A stretch of 64,000 bases of DNA from contig CAYOJJ010000001.1 of the NCBI GenBank assembly GCA_964404255.1, positions 186,001 through 250,000 on the forward strand, written 5' to 3'. Shown here piece by piece: positions 1 to 8,903 of this stretch; the first letter of the stretch is position 1, and each line of letters begins with the position of its first letter. A program made the translations under genes and the position numbers. The DNA is from JAFDZW01 sp964404255 (GTDB lineage Bacteria; Bacteroidota; Ignavibacteria; Palsa-1295). Below the pieces are notes generated by a model. It saw nothing but the letters and a program-made list of their open reading frames with translations, did no database searches and was not told where the DNA came from.

Positions 1-166
1 GAATAATTATCAAACCCAGGCCAAAATCTGCCAAAATTTCTGCCTGATAAACCATACAACTTATTGTATTATAATAATTTATACCCATTACCAAGAAAAG
101 AGTGCTTTACCAACTTCAGCATTGGTAAAAAATTACCCATATTTTTCCATTTTTTTACATTATTTT
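1..166. other. AT-rich region upstream of the dcw promoter, no gene seen
   Basis: No convincing coding region is seen here. A short reading frame at 64-261 is AT-rich, lacks any family signature and runs across the promoter, so it is not accepted. An 8-bp inverted repeat (TTTACCAA 106-113, TTGGTAAA 122-129) could be a weak hairpin, but it is not followed by a T-run in either direction. Confidence 0.5.
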
Positions 167-167
167 C

Positions 168-197
168 TTGCAATTCGCGAAAAATGTGTTATATTTG
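168..197 (+). promoter_or_regulatory. Bacteroidota-type promoter of the dcw operon
   Basis: TTG at 168-170, a 19-base spacer and TATATTTG at 190-197 match the Bacteroidota housekeeping promoter (TTTG at -33, 19-21 bases, TAnnTTTG at -7). Transcription would start near 204, giving a leader of about 168 bases before mraZ. It is the only good match upstream of the operon and no other promoter this good was seen inside it. Confidence 0.7.
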
Positions 198-208
198 TAT
201 CTATAGAG

Positions 209-223
209 TGGGAAAAAGTGGGA
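209..223 (+). promoter_or_regulatory. MraZ-type operator, two TGGGA direct repeats
   Basis: TGGGA at 209-213 and TGGGA at 219-223 are separated by exactly five bases. MraZ of E. coli is known to bind TGGGN direct repeats with five-base spacers in its own promoter. Here the repeats lie just past the predicted transcription start, where a bound MraZ ring would block initiation. Only two repeats are visible; a third is not in phase. Function is inferred from motif and place. Confidence 0.65.
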
Positions 224-371
224 GCATCTTCGACTTTTTAAGTTGTTGTGGCTTAGAGTGAGGGGGCAAAGATACTCTATGCACGGCTTGTGAGGTGTTC
301 CCATCCCCACTTTATTTAAGAAGCAACCCTGCCCCGGCCAGCTTCAAGATGATGATGCGAAACCAGAACTG

Positions 372-830
372 ATGTCTTCGTTCAAAGGCAGTGATATTTA
401 CTCCGTAGATGCCAAGGGACGCGTAAGCATTCCTTCAAAGATGCGGCGAAACATTACACCCGAAGCCAAGCTAACCTTTGTGGTTACCCGTGGCTTTGAG
501 AAGTGCCTCTATGGCTATCCCCTTGACGAATGGCAGAAGCTCGAAACCAGCATTAAAACCCTCGATCAGACCAGTGAGCAAGACCGGTTCTCAATGCGAA
601 TGTTGCTCCAATGGAGCGAGGAATTAATGCTCGACAGTCAATACCGGCTCCTGATACCCCGCGCCTTGCTTGATTACGCTGAGATAAAGAAAGAAGTCTA
701 TATCATCGGTGTGCTCGATCACGTGGAGCTTTGGGACCCAACGAACTTCAAACGCTATCTCGACTCGATGAAAAAGAGCTACGAGAGCGTTGCCGAATCC
801 GTCCTCGGATTCCGGGCTCAGGAAGCCTGA
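372..830 (+). CDS. mraZ: Transcriptional regulator MraZ
   Basis: DNA-binding regulator of the dcw cluster that forms a ring and binds spaced TGGGN repeats. The 152 residues hold two SpoVT-AbrB-type half domains: the first carries DAKGRVSIPSK at about 13-23, the second DSQYRLLIPRA at about 88-98, where the more usual form is D-x-x-GR. Length is normal for the family. The start is placed so that the N-terminus runs straight into the first AbrB strand, as in known MraZ proteins; no clear ribosome binding site precedes it, which is common in Bacteroidota. It is first in the operon, 81 bases before rsmH, and probably represses its own promoter at 168-223. Confidence 0.95.
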   Translation: MSSFKGSDIYSVDAKGRVSIPSKMRRNITPEAKLTFVVTRGFEKCLYGYPLDEWQKLETSIKTLDQTSEQDRFSMRMLLQWSEELMLDSQYRLLIPRALLDYAEIKKEVYIIGVLDHVELWDPTNFKRYLDSMKKSYESVAESVLGFRAQEA

Positions 831-911
831 GTTACCGGCGCCGTTGCTCATTGAAAACCGGCGTATCCCGAGACGATCGAACCCCGATCTCCTACTACGG
901 TGACTTAGACG

Positions 912-1853
912 GTGGATACTCAGGAATACCATATTCCCGTGCTGGCCGAAGAGGCCACCGAAGCGCTGATCACGAAAGTGGATGGCACCTACGTCGATGC
1001 TACCCTGGGTGGTGGAGGATATAGTGAGCGTATACTGAAGAAGCTTTCTGCTTCCGGCAGGCTCATTGCATTCGATACCGATACCCATGCGATTGATTTC
1101 GCCTCCAAACGGCTGGCTGCTTACGGCGAACGGTTCACGATCGTCAGAGAGAATTTCGGAGACCTGAAAAAAGGTCTCGAGAGTGTTTCCATCGCGAACA
1201 TAGATGGTATCGTCTATGATCTTGGCGTTTCCAGCCATCAGTTCGATACGACGAGTATCGGCCTAAGCTACCGTCATGAAAGCGAACTCGATATGCGGCT
1301 CGATAGCAGGCTCGCTCAATCGGCAAACGATATTATTGCCGGTTATAGCGAATCCGAATTAGCCGATATCTTCTGGAAGTATGGCGAAGAGCCGAGCTCA
1401 AGAAGAATCGCATACCGCATCGTTCGCCGCCGAGCCGAAGCACCGATCACCACCACTACCGAGCTTGCTGCCATTATTGGCGAAGGCATTCGCGAAGATA
1501 AGCGCAATGCCGTTCTCTCAAGAATTTTTCAGGCCTTGAGAATCGAGGTCAATGACGAATTAGGGATGCTACGCCGTTCGCTCGAGCAGGCGCTCGAAGT
1601 CCTTAACCCTGGCGGACGTCTTGTCGTCGTCAGCTACCACTCACTCGAGGACCGCATCGTCAAAGATCTTTTTAATACCGAGGCAAAGCCGAAGGCCGAA
1701 CCGGGAAGCGCTGCTTTCCTTCGCCAGACGGTCGATCTCTCGAAAGCCCGCTTACGGCTTATTACCACTAAACCGGTAACCCCATCGGAGCAAGAGATCG
1801 CAACGAATGTACGAGCTCGAAGCGCTAAGATGCGCGTGAGCGAAAAGATTTAA
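912..1853 (+). CDS. rsmH: 16S rRNA (cytosine1402-N4)-methyltransferase RsmH
   Basis: Methylates N4 of C1402 in 16S rRNA using S-adenosylmethionine. The 313 residues begin with HIPVL, followed by the SAM-binding loop DATLGGGGYS near 30-39; the C-terminal half has VSYHSLEDRIVK near 240, a hallmark of MraW/RsmH. The start is a GTG. Its place right after mraZ is the classic dcw order. It ends four bases before ftsL, so translation of the two may be coupled. Confidence 0.95.
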   Translation: MDTQEYHIPVLAEEATEALITKVDGTYVDATLGGGGYSERILKKLSASGRLIAFDTDTHAIDFASKRLAAYGERFTIVRENFGDLKKGLESVSIANIDGIVYDLGVSSHQFDTTSIGLSYRHESELDMRLDSRLAQSANDIIAGYSESELADIFWKYGEEPSSRRIAYRIVRRRAEAPITTTTELAAIIGEGIREDKRNAVLSRIFQALRIEVNDELGMLRRSLEQALEVLNPGGRLVVVSYHSLEDRIVKDLFNTEAKPKAEPGSAAFLRQTVDLSKARLRLITTKPVTPSEQEIATNVRARSAKMRVSEKI

Positions 1854-1857
1854 GCTA

Positions 1858-2307
1858 ATGACACCGATAGCCTATACCCCGCGGATGAAGACGCCCGCCG
1901 AGCAGAATATGCTGGGGAATCAGGCACGCCCATACCAGTCGCCGGCGGCTGTGCGTATCGAAGCAGAACCGGAAGTACCTACGGCAGTAAAAACCGAAAA
2001 GAAAAAGAATACCGAGACTATTGAAAAGGTAGTCGGCCGGATTCCGACGCTGTATGTGATCATCTTTGCGGCGGTCGTTGCTTCCTGTGCGGTGCTCATT
2101 ATCTGGAATACGCTGCAGGTCAATCGCTTTACGCTTGAAAAAGCAAAGCTCGAAGAGACGATCGAGCAGACGCATCAGCGAATTATCAAGCTCAAAGCTG
2201 AAGAAATGCAGCTCTCGGCCTCGGACCGAATCCGCAACGTCGCAAAAACAAAGTTTGGAATGATAGAATCAGACGGCATTAACGAAGTCACGATTCCATC
2301 CCAGTAG
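1858..2307 (+). CDS. ftsL: FtsL-like cell division protein
   Basis: Small bitopic membrane protein of 149 residues: a cytoplasmic N-terminus of about 60 residues rich in Pro and charged residues, one TM segment near 64-86, then a heptad-type coiled coil and the short motif SASDRIRNVAKTKFGMI. The topology, the coiled coil and the position between rsmH and the PBP gene identify FtsL, whose sequence is poorly conserved. FtsL bridges FtsQ/FtsB and FtsW/FtsI at the septum. The N-terminal extension is longer than in enteric bacteria. Confidence 0.8.
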   Translation: MTPIAYTPRMKTPAEQNMLGNQARPYQSPAAVRIEAEPEVPTAVKTEKKKNTETIEKVVGRIPTLYVIIFAAVVASCAVLIIWNTLQVNRFTLEKAKLEETIEQTHQRIIKLKAEEMQLSASDRIRNVAKTKFGMIESDGINEVTIPSQ

Positions 2308-2323
2308 CTTCTATTTAAGATCG

Positions 2324-4672
2324 GTGCGCTCAAACGAACGCTATAACGAATCTCCGCTTGCTGGTCGCCCCCTCATGCGCGGCACGGATAGCTACACCCC
2401 TTTCTCAAGGCAGGGTTCTGCGCCGGGAGTCATCTCATCACCCGGCGGGTCCGAACGACCTCCGAAAAAAGCTGCCTGGCACCAACGATTAATAGAACGC
2501 TTCTTCGCCGCTCCTGAAGTGAAAGATCCGATGCAATCGAATGCACGGCTCTATATCGTACTGGCCATATTTCTCCTCGGTTTTTCAGCCGTTGTCTTCA
2601 AACTCTTTAAAATTCAGGTTCTCGATCATGGGGAGATATCCGAGCAGGCCGCCGCTCAGTATAAGCAGCAGGTAGAATTGCCGGCGCGTCGCGGAGTCAT
2701 TACCGATCGTAACGGAGTGATCTTAGCTTCGAATGCTTTTGTCGTAAAATTTGCCGTCGATCCGAAAGAGATCAAAGATAAAGCAGCGCTGGCAAGCGCT
2801 TTCAGTTCGGTCTTCGGAAAGCCAAGGGAAGTCTATACGGCTATTCTCAACGATACAAGCCGCCGCTATATCGTCGTTGAAAAAGAAGTGCCGCTCGATG
2901 TGGCCGCGAAGCTTGAATCGATCAAAGAACACGGACTTATTCGCGAGACCGAAGAGCGCCGAAGCTATGCCTTCGGTGGCCGTGCCTCTCACATTCTCGG
3001 CTTTACCAGTAAAGATGGCCGCGGCTTGGCCGGTCTTGAATTATTCGATAACGGTATTCTCCGTGGCAAAGATGGCTATACCGTCATGCAGCGCGATGGT
3101 AAAGGCAAGCTTCGCCCCGACGTCGATTACGATCAGGTAGCGGCTACCAATGGTGATGATCTTACACTGACCATTGATGAGAATCTTCAGGCAGCCACGG
3201 AGAATGCCCTTCATGCCGGCGTCGAACGCGCCGCCGCCGAAGCAGGCATTGCCATTGTCATGAATCCGCGTACCGGAGAGATCCTTTCGCTGGCAAACGT
3301 ACCGGATTTTAACCCCAACGATTTCTTCGCTGCTACCAACGACCAACTTCGTAACCGCGCCATTACTGATGCTTTCGAACCAGGTTCAACGATGAAAGTG
3401 CTTACGGCCGCCATTGCACTCGAAGAAAAAGCCTGGAAGCCGGAAGATAAGATCGATGCTCATGGCGGTACGTGGGCAATAGAAGGCGGCGCAACGATCC
3501 GCGATACCCATCCGTATGGAGTACTCACCTTCCGACAAGCGCTTGAGAAATCGAGCAACGTTTGCTTCGCACAAATTTCCGATAGATTAGAACGCCGCCG
3601 CTTTTATAAATACATGCGCGATTTCGGCATGAGCGTGCTTACCGGAATCGATCTTCCCGGCGAGATCAAAGGTACGCTCCATAAGCCAAGTAGCTGGAGT
3701 GGCAACTCCAAACGCTACGTCGCCTTCGGTTATGAAATGACGGCCACACCGATCCAGCTTGCAACCGCGTACTCAGCGATTGCAAACAATGGTATCATGA
3801 TGAAACCGTACATCGTTGCCAAGCGCAGACTGGCTAACGGAGATATCGTCGAGAATAAGCCGCAAGCATTGCGCCGCATTGTCAGCGAGGAGACCTGCAA
3901 AACGTTAACCGATCTCATGCGTGGTGTAGTCGATTCCGGTACGGCCACCCTTTGTAAGATCAAAGGCATCTCTATCGCCGGCAAGACCGGTACGGCACAG
4001 CAGCTTGTAAACGGACATTATTCAAAAGAGCATTACACCTCGACTTTCATCGGCTTCTTCCCGGCCGAGAATCCGCAATACGAAGTCCTCGTGATTCTAC
4101 GTTCGCCGCATAACGGATATTATGGCGGCGCCGTAAGCGGCCCGATCTTCCGTGAGATCGCACTTTCAATCTTAGAGCAAACCGGCAAACTGCCACCCGA
4201 TGCCCGCGCTCCGATGCCGACCATTACGCAGAACGCCCCTGAAGAGGGCGGTTCACTCGAAATCGAAGGCACCGTCATTCGCACAAAAGAACGCGATGAT
4301 AATACCGACCGCGATATGCCCGATGTTCGCGGGCTTACCCTTGATCTTGCAGCCAAGGTTCTTTCGAGCCAGGGCTTCAGCGTTCAAAAGGCCGATGCCA
4401 AAGGCGTCGTAGAACGCGCAATACGATTTGGTGGAGATTCTGTAAAACTCATTCTTCATAGTGCCACGGACACCGCACCGCCTTCGGCTAATTCCGCAGG
4501 CGAAGCACCCAATTTCGTGGGTATGCCGATGGCACGAGCCATGAAGTATGCAGCAGCATCGAACGTCCGCGTCAAGTTCGTCGGCGATGGTAACATCGTC
4601 CGTCAGCTACCTGAGGCCGGAGCAACGCTCGATGCGCAGAACCCTACTATTACGCTCTTTGGCGACGAATAA
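2324..4672 (+). CDS. ftsI: Septal penicillin-binding protein (FtsI/SpoVD type) with PASTA domains
   Basis: Class B transpeptidase cross-linking septal peptidoglycan. Of 782 residues, a cytoplasmic Pro/Ser-rich stretch (1-72) precedes one TM segment (about 75-95), a PBP dimerisation domain (about 115-250) and the transpeptidase domain with STMK at 355-358, SSN at 410-412 and KTG at 554-556. The C-terminus has two PASTA-like segments (DMPDVRGLTL and APNFVGMPM), as in SpoVD-type proteins. The start is a GTG 16 bases after ftsL; later starts would cut the N-terminal extension, so the true start is somewhat open. A 114-base gap with a strong hairpin separates it from murE. Confidence 0.93.
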   Translation: MRSNERYNESPLAGRPLMRGTDSYTPFSRQGSAPGVISSPGGSERPPKKAAWHQRLIERFFAAPEVKDPMQSNARLYIVLAIFLLGFSAVVFKLFKIQVLDHGEISEQAAAQYKQQVELPARRGVITDRNGVILASNAFVVKFAVDPKEIKDKAALASAFSSVFGKPREVYTAILNDTSRRYIVVEKEVPLDVAAKLESIKEHGLIRETEERRSYAFGGRASHILGFTSKDGRGLAGLELFDNGILRGKDGYTVMQRDGKGKLRPDVDYDQVAATNGDDLTLTIDENLQAATENALHAGVERAAAEAGIAIVMNPRTGEILSLANVPDFNPNDFFAATNDQLRNRAITDAFEPGSTMKVLTAAIALEEKAWKPEDKIDAHGGTWAIEGGATIRDTHPYGVLTFRQALEKSSNVCFAQISDRLERRRFYKYMRDFGMSVLTGIDLPGEIKGTLHKPSSWSGNSKRYVAFGYEMTATPIQLATAYSAIANNGIMMKPYIVAKRRLANGDIVENKPQALRRIVSEETCKTLTDLMRGVVDSGTATLCKIKGISIAGKTGTAQQLVNGHYSKEHYTSTFIGFFPAENPQYEVLVILRSPHNGYYGGAVSGPIFREIALSILEQTGKLPPDARAPMPTITQNAPEEGGSLEIEGTVIRTKERDDNTDRDMPDVRGLTLDLAAKVLSSQGFSVQKADAKGVVERAIRFGGDSVKLILHSATDTAPPSANSAGEAPNFVGMPMARAMKYAAASNVRVKFVGDGNIVRQLPEAGATLDAQNPTITLFGDE

Positions 4673-4673
4673 C

Positions 4674-4709
4674 AGCGCTGCTGCCGATGGCTTATTCGGC
4701 ACTGGCGCT
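4674..4709 (+). promoter_or_regulatory. Hairpin directly after the ftsI stop codon
   Basis: AGCGC (4674-4678) and GCCGA (4683-4687) pair with TCGGC (4696-4700) and GCGCT (4705-4709), with a partly paired four-base segment between the two stem parts and an eight-base loop. No T-run follows, so it is not a standard terminator; RNA processing or 3' end protection is possible. A TATAAT-like sequence follows at 4714-4719. This is the widest gap inside the operon. Confidence 0.45.
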
Positions 4710-4786
4710 CACGTATAATCCCGCCAAAGTTTATGTCGGATGTTTTTTTGTGAACGCATCCGTTCAAAAGCCCCGTTCTTTGAAAA

Positions 4787-6277
4787 ATGAGATTCAGTGA
4801 GCTCACGCGGCAACGAGAGATCGGTGTCCTCGCCTATCAAGGCTTGCAGGACACCGATCTCTCTGACCCGCAATACGATTCGCGCGCGGTTACGACCGGC
4901 TCAGCGTTCTTCGCTATTAAAGGATTTCAAACCGATGGCCATCGCTTTATTGCCGATGCTATCGCTCGCGGCGCAACCGCTATCATCTACGAAGATGAGA
5001 GCGCCGTCGCCGGTGTAGATGATTCTATCATCAGAATCCGCGTCGCCGATGCCCGTAAAGCGCTTGCCATCATCAGCGAAGAAGCCTTCGGTTCTCCTTC
5101 GTCTAAGCTGACACTCATCGGTGTTACCGGCACCAATGGCAAAACAACGACGACAAATATTATTCGCCAGCTCTTAGATCGTAATAATGTCCGTACTGGC
5201 CTCATCGGTACACTCGGCTCTTTTATTGGCGATGAGGCAATAGGTGGTACACTCACGACACCGGAATCGCGTGATCTTTCTAAGATTATCCGTCAAATGG
5301 TTGATAGTGGAGTGACCCATTGCATCATGGAGGTTAGCTCCATTGCCATAGAATTGCACCGCACTGCCGCTCTTGATTTTGATATTGCCGTCTTTACTAA
5401 TCTGACGCAGGATCACCTCGATCACCATCAAACGATGGAGCGTTATGCAGCGGCAAAACAGCAATTGTTTACCTCCTTAAAGCCGACGGCCGTCGCCATT
5501 ACTAATAGTGATGATGAATACGGCTCTTTTATGATAGAGCATACTCAGGCCAATGCTCATTCGTATGGAGCGATGGATTCAACGCCTTTCGGTAGTGCCG
5601 ATATTCTCGCCTCTGAAATTTCCTATTCGCTTCGAGGTACAAGCTTTACCGTTAAGAAGCGTTATTCCGATGAGCAAGCTACTATTGCTTCCGGGCTTGT
5701 CGGTTCGTTCAATGTAGAAAATATGCTCGCAGCTATCTCTGCATTATACTTTGGTGTCGAAGGCTATTCGCTCGAAGTGCTTTCCAAATTAGCAGCAGAG
5801 GTTCGCCCAGTACGAGGGCGCTTCGAGCAGATCGAACTCCCGAATGGTGGCATTGCCATCATCGACTATGCTCATACGCCAGATGCTCTTGAAAGTGTTC
5901 TTAAGACGATCAGAGCCTTAAGCCCTGATTCGCATCTAACGTGTGTCTTTGGCTGTGGTGGAGATCGTGACCGCACCAAGCGCCCGATCATGGGCCGCAT
6001 AGCAGAGCAGCTTAGCGACGAAGCAATCATTACTAACGATAATCCTCGCACCGAAGACGCCGCTTCCATTGCCAATGAGATTAGAGCCGGTATGACGGCT
6101 GCTGCCACTGCAACGATCATCCTCAATAGAAGCGCTGCGATAAAACACGCTATTAGAGATTGCCCGCCGAATGGCGTCGTGCTTATTGCTGGCAAAGGCC
6201 ATGAGGATTACCAAATCACGGGCAAAGAGAAAAAACACTTCGACGATAAAGAAGAAGTCGAAAAAGCGATCGCTTAA
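4787..6277 (+). CDS. murE: UDP-MurNAc-L-Ala-D-Glu:meso-diaminopimelate ligase MurE
   Basis: ATP-dependent ligase adding the third stem residue to the peptidoglycan precursor in the cytoplasm. The 496 residues show the Mur ligase P-loop GVTGTNGKTTTT (112-123), the carbamylated-lysine segment YAAAKQQLF (Lys 224) and the amino-acid selecting motif DNPR at 418-421. DNPR is the known marker for meso-diaminopimelate rather than lysine, so the wall is of the DAP type. The first 80 bases of the gene hold a perfect 16-bp inverted repeat, listed separately. Confidence 0.96.
   Translation: MRFSELTRQREIGVLAYQGLQDTDLSDPQYDSRAVTTGSAFFAIKGFQTDGHRFIADAIARGATAIIYEDESAVAGVDDSIIRIRVADARKALAIISEEAFGSPSSKLTLIGVTGTNGKTTTTNIIRQLLDRNNVRTGLIGTLGSFIGDEAIGGTLTTPESRDLSKIIRQMVDSGVTHCIMEVSSIAIELHRTAALDFDIAVFTNLTQDHLDHHQTMERYAAAKQQLFTSLKPTAVAITNSDDEYGSFMIEHTQANAHSYGAMDSTPFGSADILASEISYSLRGTSFTVKKRYSDEQATIASGLVGSFNVENMLAAISALYFGVEGYSLEVLSKLAAEVRPVRGRFEQIELPNGGIAIIDYAHTPDALESVLKTIRALSPDSHLTCVFGCGGDRDRTKRPIMGRIAEQLSDEAIITNDNPRTEDAASIANEIRAGMTAAATATIILNRSAAIKHAIRDCPPNGVVLIAGKGHEDYQITGKEKKHFDDKEEVEKAIA
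4815..4863 (+). repeat. Perfect 16-bp inverted repeat inside the 5' coding region of murE
   Basis: GAGAGATCGGTGTCCT at 4815-4830 is matched exactly by its reverse complement at 4848-4863, with a 17-base loop in which GCC and GGC can pair again. It starts 28 bases after the murE start codon. In mRNA it would be a very stable stem-loop within the first 25 codons. It encodes part of the ordinary N-terminal MurE domain, so it is not an inserted element. Confidence 0.7.
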
Positions 6278-6303
6278 ACTCCAAGTATTCTACCATCAAG
6301 CTG

Positions 6304-6328
6304 ATCGTCCTGTACGATACGATTTTTT
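6304..6328 (+). terminator. Weak attenuator-like hairpin between murE and murF
   Basis: ATCGT (6304-6308) and ACGAT (6314-6318) can form a five-base stem followed after four bases by a run of six T (6323-6328). The stem is short, so any effect is probably partial. It sits just upstream of the TTG start of murF. Confidence 0.3.
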
Positions 6329-6343
6329 ATTTCTGTAACCGTC

Positions 6344-7738
6344 TTGAATTTTACTATTTCCGACCTGCTACGATCAACCTATAAGCGGACGATCGGTTTT
6401 GAAAAGCTCACCCCTGCTACTCGCTTTAAAAACGTCTCGACCGATTCTCGTACTATTAAGAAAGGCGATCTCTTCATCGCTCTTCGTGGTGAGAACTTCG
6501 ATGGACATACCTACCTGGCACAGATACAGAAAGCCGGTGCGATAGCAGCAATAGTCGATGAGCGCTTTTATACTGCTAATAAAAAGAAATTGCCGAAAGG
6601 CCTGCCCTTACTCGTCGTAACCGATACTTCGTATAGCTATGGGGAGCTGGCCAATATCTACCGCAAGAAGTTTAGCATCCCGATCCTCGCTGTTGCGGGG
6701 TCGAACGGCAAGACAACAACGAAAGATGTGCTCAGCTTTGTCCTTGGAGCGTCGTTCAAGCTCTTAAAGACCGAAGCGAATTACAACAATCATGTTGGCT
6801 TGCCACGGATGCTTTTTCAGTTGAACCCTTCGCATGAGTTAGCAGTGCTCGAGATCGGCACGAATCATCCTGGCGAAATCGCCCGATTAATTGAAATAGC
6901 CGAACCTACGCATGGCATCATCACCAATATCGGCCGAGAGCATCTGGAGTTTTTCAAAAATCTCGCCGGTGTAGCGAAAGAGGAACAGGCATTATTCGAA
7001 GGCTTGCTCAAAACAGCAGGTGTCGGGTTTGTAAATCTTGACGATAAATATTTACAACCTTTTGGAAAGAAATTCGGAGCACGGGCTTCGACGTATAGCA
7101 CCAAAACAAAAGCCGATGTTATCTGCCGCTCCAAAGGACTTACCAAAAACGGCAAGCATCTGATCGAAGTAGAAGCAGCCGGCAAAGCAGTTACCGTTCG
7201 TACTAATCTTTTAGCGGAATATGCGCCGTCGCTGGTTGCGGCCGTCATCTCGGTAGCTTTCCGCTTTGGTATTAAGATGAGCGTTATTAAAAAGCGGCTC
7301 GAAGAATACCAAACGCATTCCAAGCGTATGGAGATCATGCAGCTTGATTCGGGAGTCGTTGTCATTAACGATTGCTACAATGCTAACCCCGAGTCCTTCG
7401 AAGCGGCAATGCAGACCCTAAAGAATCTTCCTGCCAAAGGTAAGAAATATGTCGTTGCCGGCGATATGTTCGAACTTGGCGATCGCTCCAAAACAGAGCA
7501 TACTGCTCTCGGCAATGTAATGGCCAGTTATAATTTTAATGGCTACTACTTCACTGGCGAAGCAATGAAGAATGCGTTTAAGAAATTGAAAAGCACCAAG
7601 CCGAAAGCCAGTGCTATTCACCTTGAATCAAAAGCAGACATCGCAATGATACTTGGCGCCGTGCTTTCAAAAGGAGATGTCATCCTGCTTAAAGGCTCCA
7701 GAGGGATGAAGATGGAGCAAATACTTGATCTTTTATAA
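6344..7738 (+). CDS. murF: UDP-MurNAc-tripeptide:D-alanyl-D-alanine ligase MurF
   Basis: Adds D-Ala-D-Ala to the UDP-MurNAc-tripeptide. The 464 residues have the MurF N-terminal domain (VSTDSRTIKKGDLFIAL), the P-loop GSNGKTTTKD at 119-128, the NYNNHVG and EIGTNHPGEI segments and the C-terminal ligase domain with NDCYNANPESF. The only start giving a complete N-terminus is a TTG. Codons are somewhat richer in lysine AAA/AAG than in neighbouring genes. Confidence 0.95.
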   Translation: MNFTISDLLRSTYKRTIGFEKLTPATRFKNVSTDSRTIKKGDLFIALRGENFDGHTYLAQIQKAGAIAAIVDERFYTANKKKLPKGLPLLVVTDTSYSYGELANIYRKKFSIPILAVAGSNGKTTTKDVLSFVLGASFKLLKTEANYNNHVGLPRMLFQLNPSHELAVLEIGTNHPGEIARLIEIAEPTHGIITNIGREHLEFFKNLAGVAKEEQALFEGLLKTAGVGFVNLDDKYLQPFGKKFGARASTYSTKTKADVICRSKGLTKNGKHLIEVEAAGKAVTVRTNLLAEYAPSLVAAVISVAFRFGIKMSVIKKRLEEYQTHSKRMEIMQLDSGVVVINDCYNANPESFEAAMQTLKNLPAKGKKYVVAGDMFELGDRSKTEHTALGNVMASYNFNGYYFTGEAMKNAFKKLKSTKPKASAIHLESKADIAMILGAVLSKGDVILLKGSRGMKMEQILDLL

Positions 7739-7756
7739 CTACTTTCAACCGTACCA

Positions 7757-8872
7757 ATGCTGTATTACTTGTGGAATTGGATCAACCATTTGTTCGCGCC
7801 TCCGGGCGGAGAGCTCATTCGGTTTATCACATTCCGCTCGGCTATGGCAGCGGTATCGGCATTGCTCATCAGTTTATTCATCGGCCCGAAGATCATCGAG
7901 CGCTTGAGGAAGCTTTCGATCAGCGAACAGGGGAAAGTAGAAGCGCCGAAGAATCATCTTTCCAAAGCAGGCACACCGATGATGGGCGGGCTCATCATCC
8001 TCTTCGCCTGTCTTGGCCCCACACTGCTCTGGGCGGACATAGGCAACCTCTTCATCATCGTGATCTTCCTTGCTACTGCCATCATGGGAGGCATTGGGTT
8101 TCTCGATGATTATTTGAAAGTTGTCAAGAAGAAAAAGAAAGGACTCATCGCTCGCTATAAGTTGATGGGGCAAATTGGAGTAGGTTTAATGGTCGGTTTA
8201 ACAATCATGCTTGCACCCGGTCACTTCCCGGATATTGCAACCGCAACAACCGTCCCTTTCTTTAAGAATCTTGTCTTTGAATTCGGCCATGTTTTTTATA
8301 TTCCGTTTGTGATCATCGTTATTACGGCAACCTCGAATGCAGTAAATTTAACCGATGGTCTCGATGGTCTGGCGGCTGGTACTGTCTCGATCGCTTTTAT
8401 TGCAGTGATGCTGCTGGCTTATTTTACCGGCAACCTGCAGATGAGTGAGTACTTAAACATCCCGTATCTCAGAGGCGCCGGTGAACTGACCGTTTTTTGT
8501 GCAGCACTTATCGGTGCATCGCTCGGCTTCCTGTGGTTCAATGCCAATCCCGCACAGGTCTTCATGGGTGATACCGGCTCGCTTGCTCTTGGCGCAGCGC
8601 TCGGTACGATGATGGTACTGATCAAAAAAGAATTTGTACTGCCAATTGTAGGCGGTATCTTCTTCGTAGAATCGCTTTCGGTAATCGCACAGACGTTATA
8701 TTTCAAATACACCCGCAAGCGCTTCGGCGAAGGCCGGCGCATTTTCAAAATGGCGCCATTGCACCATCACTTCGAACTCAGCGGCTGGGCCGAGCCGAAG
8801 ATCGTAACCAGAGCGTACATCGTAGCAATTCTACTGGCGATTTTGATGCTTACCACCTTTAAGGTGCGTTGA
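7757..8872 (+). CDS. mraY: Phospho-N-acetylmuramoyl-pentapeptide transferase MraY
   Basis: Integral membrane enzyme that transfers phospho-MurNAc-pentapeptide to undecaprenyl phosphate, forming lipid I. The 371 residues contain about ten TM segments and the family motifs GFLDDYLKVVKKKKKGL, NAVNLTDGLDGLA, FMGDTGSLALG and APLHHHFELSGW, which include the aspartates and histidines of the active site. Order murF-mraY-murD is conserved. Confidence 0.97.
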   Translation: MLYYLWNWINHLFAPPGGELIRFITFRSAMAAVSALLISLFIGPKIIERLRKLSISEQGKVEAPKNHLSKAGTPMMGGLIILFACLGPTLLWADIGNLFIIVIFLATAIMGGIGFLDDYLKVVKKKKKGLIARYKLMGQIGVGLMVGLTIMLAPGHFPDIATATTVPFFKNLVFEFGHVFYIPFVIIVITATSNAVNLTDGLDGLAAGTVSIAFIAVMLLAYFTGNLQMSEYLNIPYLRGAGELTVFCAALIGASLGFLWFNANPAQVFMGDTGSLALGAALGTMMVLIKKEFVLPIVGGIFFVESLSVIAQTLYFKYTRKRFGEGRRIFKMAPLHHHFELSGWAEPKIVTRAYIVAILLAILMLTTFKVR

Positions 8873-8903
8873 GAGAATATCCGGTTTCAAATTCTAACAG
8901 CTT

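Noticed and set aside
106..129. 8-bp hairpin as a terminator of an upstream gene
   Set aside because: No T-run directly after the stem in either direction.
64..261. 65-residue plus-strand reading frame in the dcw upstream region
   Set aside because: AT-rich with no family signature, and it covers the promoter and the MraZ-type repeats.
624..1238. 204-residue minus-strand frame across mraZ and rsmH
   Set aside because: It is the shadow of two well-supported plus-strand genes and has no recognisable motif.
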